A stretch of 64,000 nucleotides of DNA from Balanoglossus misakiensis (lineage: Eukaryota > Hemichordata): contig CM082587.2 of NCBI GenBank assembly GCA_040954595.2, forward strand, positions 10,726,001 through 10,790,000. Reading direction: 5' to 3'. Below, in pieces: positions 11,772 through 64,000 of this stretch (positions are counted from its first letter, which is position 1; each line of letters opens with the position of its first letter). A model generated the notes under the pieces. It saw only the letters and a program-made list of their open reading frames with translations, had not been told where the DNA came from and did not search any database. Position numbers and translations under genes: made by a program.

Positions 11772-13515
11772 ATGTACAACTGAAGAAAAAAGGAATCACA
11801 AATCTTAAAACTAAGATGCCGTTAAGAATTAAATTTCGCGAAAAGGAAGTGACGAAATACGTACATTTTCAGGTGCTCTACAACAAGTAGTCTCCCTATC
11901 ATCCCTATTGGAGCATGCAGCTAAAATTTACCATGACGTCATTGATTCTACGCGAACGTTTTTCTAATAGCGATAAACATATTTTGTATAAATTGTGCTC
12001 AAACGCCCGTGAATCTCACTCGCAAAAATTCACAAGTGGCGCATACAACACTAGGAAGAAAATTTTTTAGCAGTCTATAGAGTTTGTGACCTGAGATTTG
12101 GAAGTAAAAGTTAAACTTAAAAGTTGAGACAGAAGTGATTGAAGAGTAAAGAAACTTTTGAAGTGTTAAGAAAGTTATCGCATTCCTGATGAAAAGAAAA
12201 GAAAATACAATACATTCATTGTTTTAAGGAACACAAGGAAGACAAGTACTATGCAATCAGAGTATGCATGGATCATTCATCTAAAAATATATCTCCGCGT
12301 CTTTTGGCGGGTAAAAATAAAATGCTGGAACGGTCTTTTGGATGGCGGACTATTTGTGTCCTTCTTGTCCTCAGAACGCAAGTGGTCGAGTAGGTTTATT
12401 TCATTAAATTCTTATATTCTCAGTTGCTACCATAAATACCCAGTGTTCGTGTCGATGTATCTGGACGTCAGCACGATTCCATATAGGTACCTCTCAGTAT
12501 TAGCCAAGCGAGTTATCCCCATCAATAGAGTTTAATTCCCCGTTACATTCCCAACACCAATCCTCCCGCGTGACATTGAGGTTGAAGGTATACAAGCCTT
12601 AGGAATCATGCAACCATCCAGAAAGTGTAATAAATTTTGAAGCTATGATGTGAGTTTTCAGTTCGTTTCTTCTTTTGATTTGTTGATGTAACATTGTGCG
12701 TTTTAAATAAAAGATAAAAAAATGTACAGCAATGACGTCACAAAATTCACTGGTATTGATAAAGCTATATTATATCATATATGATATGTGTTAAATACTA
12801 CCGTATCTCATTATTGCAGTATTTCGTGCTTTAACACAAAATACGCGAATAGGGTTTAATACAAAACTAAATGACACAATTTCTGTTTCTTTGCCAAAAT
12901 TCTTAATCACAAGATCAACCCATCATTACGCCTCTACTCTATTGCTAAGAGAAACCAGCGTCCGTAACATGCATTGTGAAACCCCTTAACAACATGCATG
13001 TCAACACTTCATTTTTTCTCCAGCATTGTCAGTTTGGTACCCTGACAACTCACGGGGCATCATGGGACAATATTAAAGCTGATTCAGTGTTTATGTGCAT
13101 AAAACACACGGCGGTGGAAACATTCGTTTTAAATTATTGTGGACGCGCGCACGCCCTTGTCTGTGTACAGGTACTTGATGCTTGTCTACAGTCACGTGAA
13201 ACGCTGTTGGTAGTACCCTAGAAGATAGATGTCTTTAATCAGAACTTTGGTAAGGAAGGTTTGAGAAGTCCATTCTATGTAAAGAAAGTTTAAGAAGTGT
13301 GTTACCAAAGGGTGTGGGGGTGGCTGGGGGTCATCAATATATCACTCTGCATCACGTTCACAGAAAAGGTCGCGACACGCCCACAAATTCACTCACGACT
13401 TGCGTCACCGGTTACAGGAGTTCGTACAAAAGTGTGGTTTATGCACATTTACACTGAATCAGTTTTTTTGGCCCATGATGCCCATGGGCCAATACAGGCC
13501 ACGATGCCTCCAGAA

Positions 13516-13571
13516 TGATGATGGCAATGATGGTGATGATGATGATTGTGGTGGTGGTGGTGGTGGTGATT
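13516..13571. repeat. GAT/GGT microsatellite, followed by a pyrimidine-rich tract
   Basis: GATGATGATGG-type triplets run into (GGT)n; 13580-13760 is then strongly C/T-biased on the plus strand. 12977-14404 otherwise shows no convincing gene. Confidence 0.9.
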
Positions 13572-14404
13572 GAGCTTTAATTTCCCTTTCTTCCTGTCTA
13601 ACCACTTCCTCTCTCACCTTCACTTATTCGGTCTCTCCCCTCCCCTTCTGTCAAAGTCCTCCCCTCATTCCCTTTCCATCCTGACATTCTCATTTCCGCC
13701 CTCTTGCTTTTCTTCTCCTTTTTCACATTCCTTTTCTCACCTCTCTCCCCCCTCCGTAACATGTTATGTAATATATAAAGTAAAAAAGTCCAAAGCATGA
13801 TGTTATCACTGATGACATTTGGAATGTATTATTGTACTATCTGGTTTAATTTCAAACATAGTGGAGTTATTTATTGGCCAGTATTTAAGCATGTTTAAAG
13901 AAGTCAAAAAGCATAATAGGCACATTTCATATCAAACAAAATTGACCAAATAAGCTCAAAAGAGGATTTGAACAATTTGTCCCTTTAAGTAATGTTCAAT
14001 ATTGGATTTACACTTGTGATTGTATGTCATCTCCCTTTTGTTAGAAACCTCACCGTCATATAATAAACAGGTGACCTGACAATCATTTGAAATACCAAAC
14101 TTCGGCAGCTATTCCAGTTTGGTCCAAAAAATTGTGTCGAGCCATCTAATTTTAACTGGCACCTCAACTTTAGGACTATTATGGATGTTGCTGAAACTTG
14201 AAGTGGGCTGCTTGTGAAGAGGAAGACGTGGAGTGTCTCTCAGACTCCCTGCGCTCAGTCAGAGATAAAGTCAAAATATGGATTTGACTTGCAACAGTAA
14301 TTTGTTAGTTAAGTCAAATTCAACTTAAATCTGTCTCTTTGGGTCAGTCTTAACGGGTGTAGCATGCTGGAAGGGTGTGCTTACCCATTTCCGACACCTA
14401 GTAC

Positions 14405-14855
14405 CACAGGGGGCTGCAAACATGAAAGTTATAAATGGCGAAGTACGTTCCATTCTGCGTTTTCCCAACCTGTCTTATCATTTGCTAATCCAGAATAAAA
14501 GCTATCCATTTCCCATTAATCACCTGCTAACGACTTAATCTGTGTGCCCCATCCACGGATTAAGTTAATAAAGTAAACATCGGTCAGCGAGTACTGGGTA
14601 TTCTCTTACCAAGTGAAAACTGACCGATGTTTACTTAATCCACTAAATCCGTGGATGGGGCACACAGATTAAGTCGTTAGCAGGTGCTTAATGGGAAATG
14701 CAATAGCTTGTATTCTGGATTAGCAACTGCTAAGACAGGTGGAGGTAACACAGAAAAATAAACAAGCACAAAGACTGTTCATCAATTAATGTTTATTGGG
14801 GGAAAATGCAGGAACTCCGCCATTTATAACTTTCATGTTTGCAGCCCCCTGTGCG
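14405..14855. mobile_element. Foldback (long inverted-repeat) element
   Basis: The left end CACAGGGGGCTGCAAACATG is mirrored by CATGTTTGCAGCCCCCTGTG at 14834-14853. The central arms (about 14510-14587 and 14628-14703) pair almost perfectly around a 40-bp loop; the right arm has about 60 extra bases. The pentamer AGTAC flanks it on both sides (14400-14404, 14856-14860), a candidate target-site duplication. No ORF. 14856-16492 holds no gene I can support; it probably includes the 3' UTR of the minus-strand gene (reverse-strand AATAAA near 15680). Confidence 0.8.
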
Positions 14856-16492
14856 AGTACTACCACTTAGCAGTGGTTCAAGAGGATCCTGTTGAAATTG
14901 TAAGTTTTTCACTTATTTCTTTTTTGAACCTGGACCTGGTAATTAGCTTAGCTTGAGTAATATTGATTATTGGACCTGGTTTGATGTCTTATTATAACAA
15001 CTACAGAAGAATCTCTGGACACAGTGAAATACACACCAGGGTTATGGTAATGACTGACAAATTGTCAGTTTAAAAAAGTAGACAAAGAACTCAATTAAAT
15101 ATAATAATAAAAACATGCTTTTAATATAAGGAAAAGGTACAATTGATATACTTGTAATTAAAACATAAATATAATGATGAAATTCTTCAACTGTTCTGTA
15201 GTTGCACCAGTATTTGTATAAGCTAAAAATGTTGACTTCTGGCAGGACAACTCTAACAGATATTAAACTTATTTATAGTACTTCCACTTCATGACTTTGT
15301 TCAAAAATTTCCCAAACTTATTTCATTGTTGATGAGTTGTCACCTCAGAACAACACAAAAAGGAACAGTTTGTATAAAAAAGTAATTTTGCATGAATCTT
15401 AAACATACATGCACAAGTTGAGTGAATAACACAATATAATCATATTCTACAATGAATTACAATATCAAGATTAAGGGTTTCACATATGACATTACATTGC
15501 TACATTTTATATACATGAATTTAATTTGAAAAATGTCCATTGATCTATAACACCATGAATAATATAAAAATATGCGAATAAATACTTTGAATTATTATAT
15601 ATACATGTCAGGTCTCAAAGTGAGTAACTATATTTTCATTCACCTATGAACTGGTTATTAACCAAATGAAATGATAGGATCTTTTATTTTGAGGATCTTA
15701 TAATTGTGATCATACACATCCATATTCCAAAATTCGCATGCCAAACAAATATCAGATTTATACGGCCAGTTGTAAAGACAGTACAAGGGGCAAAAAAATT
15801 GATAATAGTTAATCATCATCTCCCTTCTTTTACAGTCTTGGAGAATGGTGACGGTTGAAGTCAAATTAAAGAAAAATATCAAGAAAAATATCAAAATTTG
15901 AAGCACTAATTCAGGAGGATATATAACATCGGGAGGTAGTCACTGAATATATTGAGAGAAATAATTCATAATCTATGCATTTGGATGAAAAGACCTTCTA
16001 TCTGATCAAGTTAAGGATAAATGCTGCTATGTATGAATACAGAAGCAAGTCAGCATGCAAAGGGAGAGCTGAATTGGTACACTGTTAAATTTGTCCTCCA
16101 AATTCAACACAAATATGTTGTTGTTTAGGAATTCTCGTATTATCATATCTTTCTCTTTACACAATACCTTATAATAAGTCATAACAAATTTTTAAGGAAA
16201 ATTCTTTAAAATATGTAAAATATATAGCCTTATAACCAACATACTTTAAAGATGATTATTTATGATCATTTCATTCAGATGTTGCTAAGAGTGTAATAAT
16301 AAAGATCTGTTTCACTCCAACCAATTTAATGTGCGCTTATCACAGTACTGTCGTCTGACAAAGCATAACTATTATTGTTATCATTTATGGGATTATACCA
16401 AGCTTATCACAGTACTGTGTCAACTCACAAAATGAAAACCATTCTAGTTATCATTTGAATTATACCATACATGTACACACAGAGATGGCACA

Positions 16493-63732
<47,240 letters not shown>

Positions 63733-63909
63733 CTAGAAATAATAATAGTGAGTTCTTATATAGCGCACATATTTTCTTTGAAGTATTGAAGCCTGTTTCT
63801 ATTGAATTCTATAGAAATGATAGAATCTATAGAATGACAATTCAGAGTTTTGCCGTGGTGATCTTCGGTACAATATGCATTAAAGTTATGTAGCACTCTT
63901 TGATCAACA

Positions 63910-64000
63910 GTTGAAATTACAGCATGAGCTTGGAATCTTCCACGAGTTCATCTGAAGAAGGGGACTACATGTTCCCGAAAGCTCATGCTGTAGTTTCAAC
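63910..64000. repeat. Inverted repeat at the window edge
   Basis: GTTGAAATTACAGCATGAGC at 63910 is mirrored by GCTCATGCTGTAGTTTCAAC ending at 64000. Loop about 45 bp; it may continue outside. Confidence 0.8.

Larger units (their letters stand above)
5857..12976 (+). repeat. Three head-to-tail copies of a 2373-bp unit, possible LTR-retroelement derivative
   Basis: GAAAGAACTATCAGACTTG starts at 5857, 8230 and 10603, exactly 2373 bp apart, and I noticed only about three substitutions between copies (for example GGACGTGG to GGACGCGG near 11377 and ATCGATAG to ATCAATAG near 12523). Each unit has a purine tract (GGAAAAGTGGGAAAG) directly before TGTCACGACTG at 6152, and about 1.1 kb later TATAAATTG followed by AAATTCACA-AG-TGGCGCATACAACA. 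That is the arrangement of a polypurine tract, an LTR starting TG and ending CA, and a primer-binding site. No gag or pol is visible; two short plus-strand ORFs (60 and 94 codons) per unit match nothing I know. The LTR reading is inference. Confidence 0.8.

Overview
The window is eukaryotic and almost certainly from a marine invertebrate animal. Genes are split by GT-AG introns, the DNA is AT-rich, the proteins are metazoan extracellular types (EGF, sushi, HYR, pentraxin, GCC2/GCC3), and miniature inverted-repeat elements are scattered throughout. An invertebrate deuterostome such as a hemichordate fits best, but I cannot name the species from sequence alone.

Layout: 264-2623 (+) holds the last five exons of a BEN-domain gene with an in-frame stop inside the domain. 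2.9-5.3 kb is repeats, chiefly an 82-bp satellite with a 993-bp higher-order period. 5857-12976 is three near-identical head-to-tail copies of a 2373-bp unit that carries LTR-retrotransposon-like signals and an antisense reverse-transcriptase scrap. 13-16.4 kb is repeat-rich spacer with a large foldback element. From 16493 to beyond the right edge, the minus strand encodes one giant single-pass membrane protein in about 49 recognisable exons.

The giant protein reads, N to C within the window: two sushi exons, Ser/Thr-rich mucin-like linkers, three tandem expansin-like modules (double-psi beta-barrel plus CBM63-like domain) separated by mucin linkers, an unclassified two-exon domain (X1), a short RKRR-containing exon, HYR, sushi, a second X domain (X2), three GCC2/GCC3 repeats, a run of EGF repeats, a pentraxin/LamG domain, HYR, sushi, a third Cys-containing region (X3), four GCC2/GCC3 repeats, two EGF repeats, a transmembrane helix and an acidic tail with an NPxY motif. 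Apart from the membrane anchor and the expansin block it resembles SVEP1-type proteins.

Three transposons with long intact ORFs sit inside this gene: a Crypton-type tyrosine-recombinase element splits a sushi exon (about 21.9-24.3 kb), a piggyBac element flanked by TTAA splits an expansin exon (47947-53708), and a second, different piggyBac lies in an intron (56825-60228). Exon-phase bookkeeping also exposes single- or double-base frameshifts in three exons, and one EGF exon has a stop codon and no visible acceptor. As sequenced, this allele cannot make the full protein, so it is either a decaying gene, an insertion-bearing haplotype, or in part an unpolished assembly.
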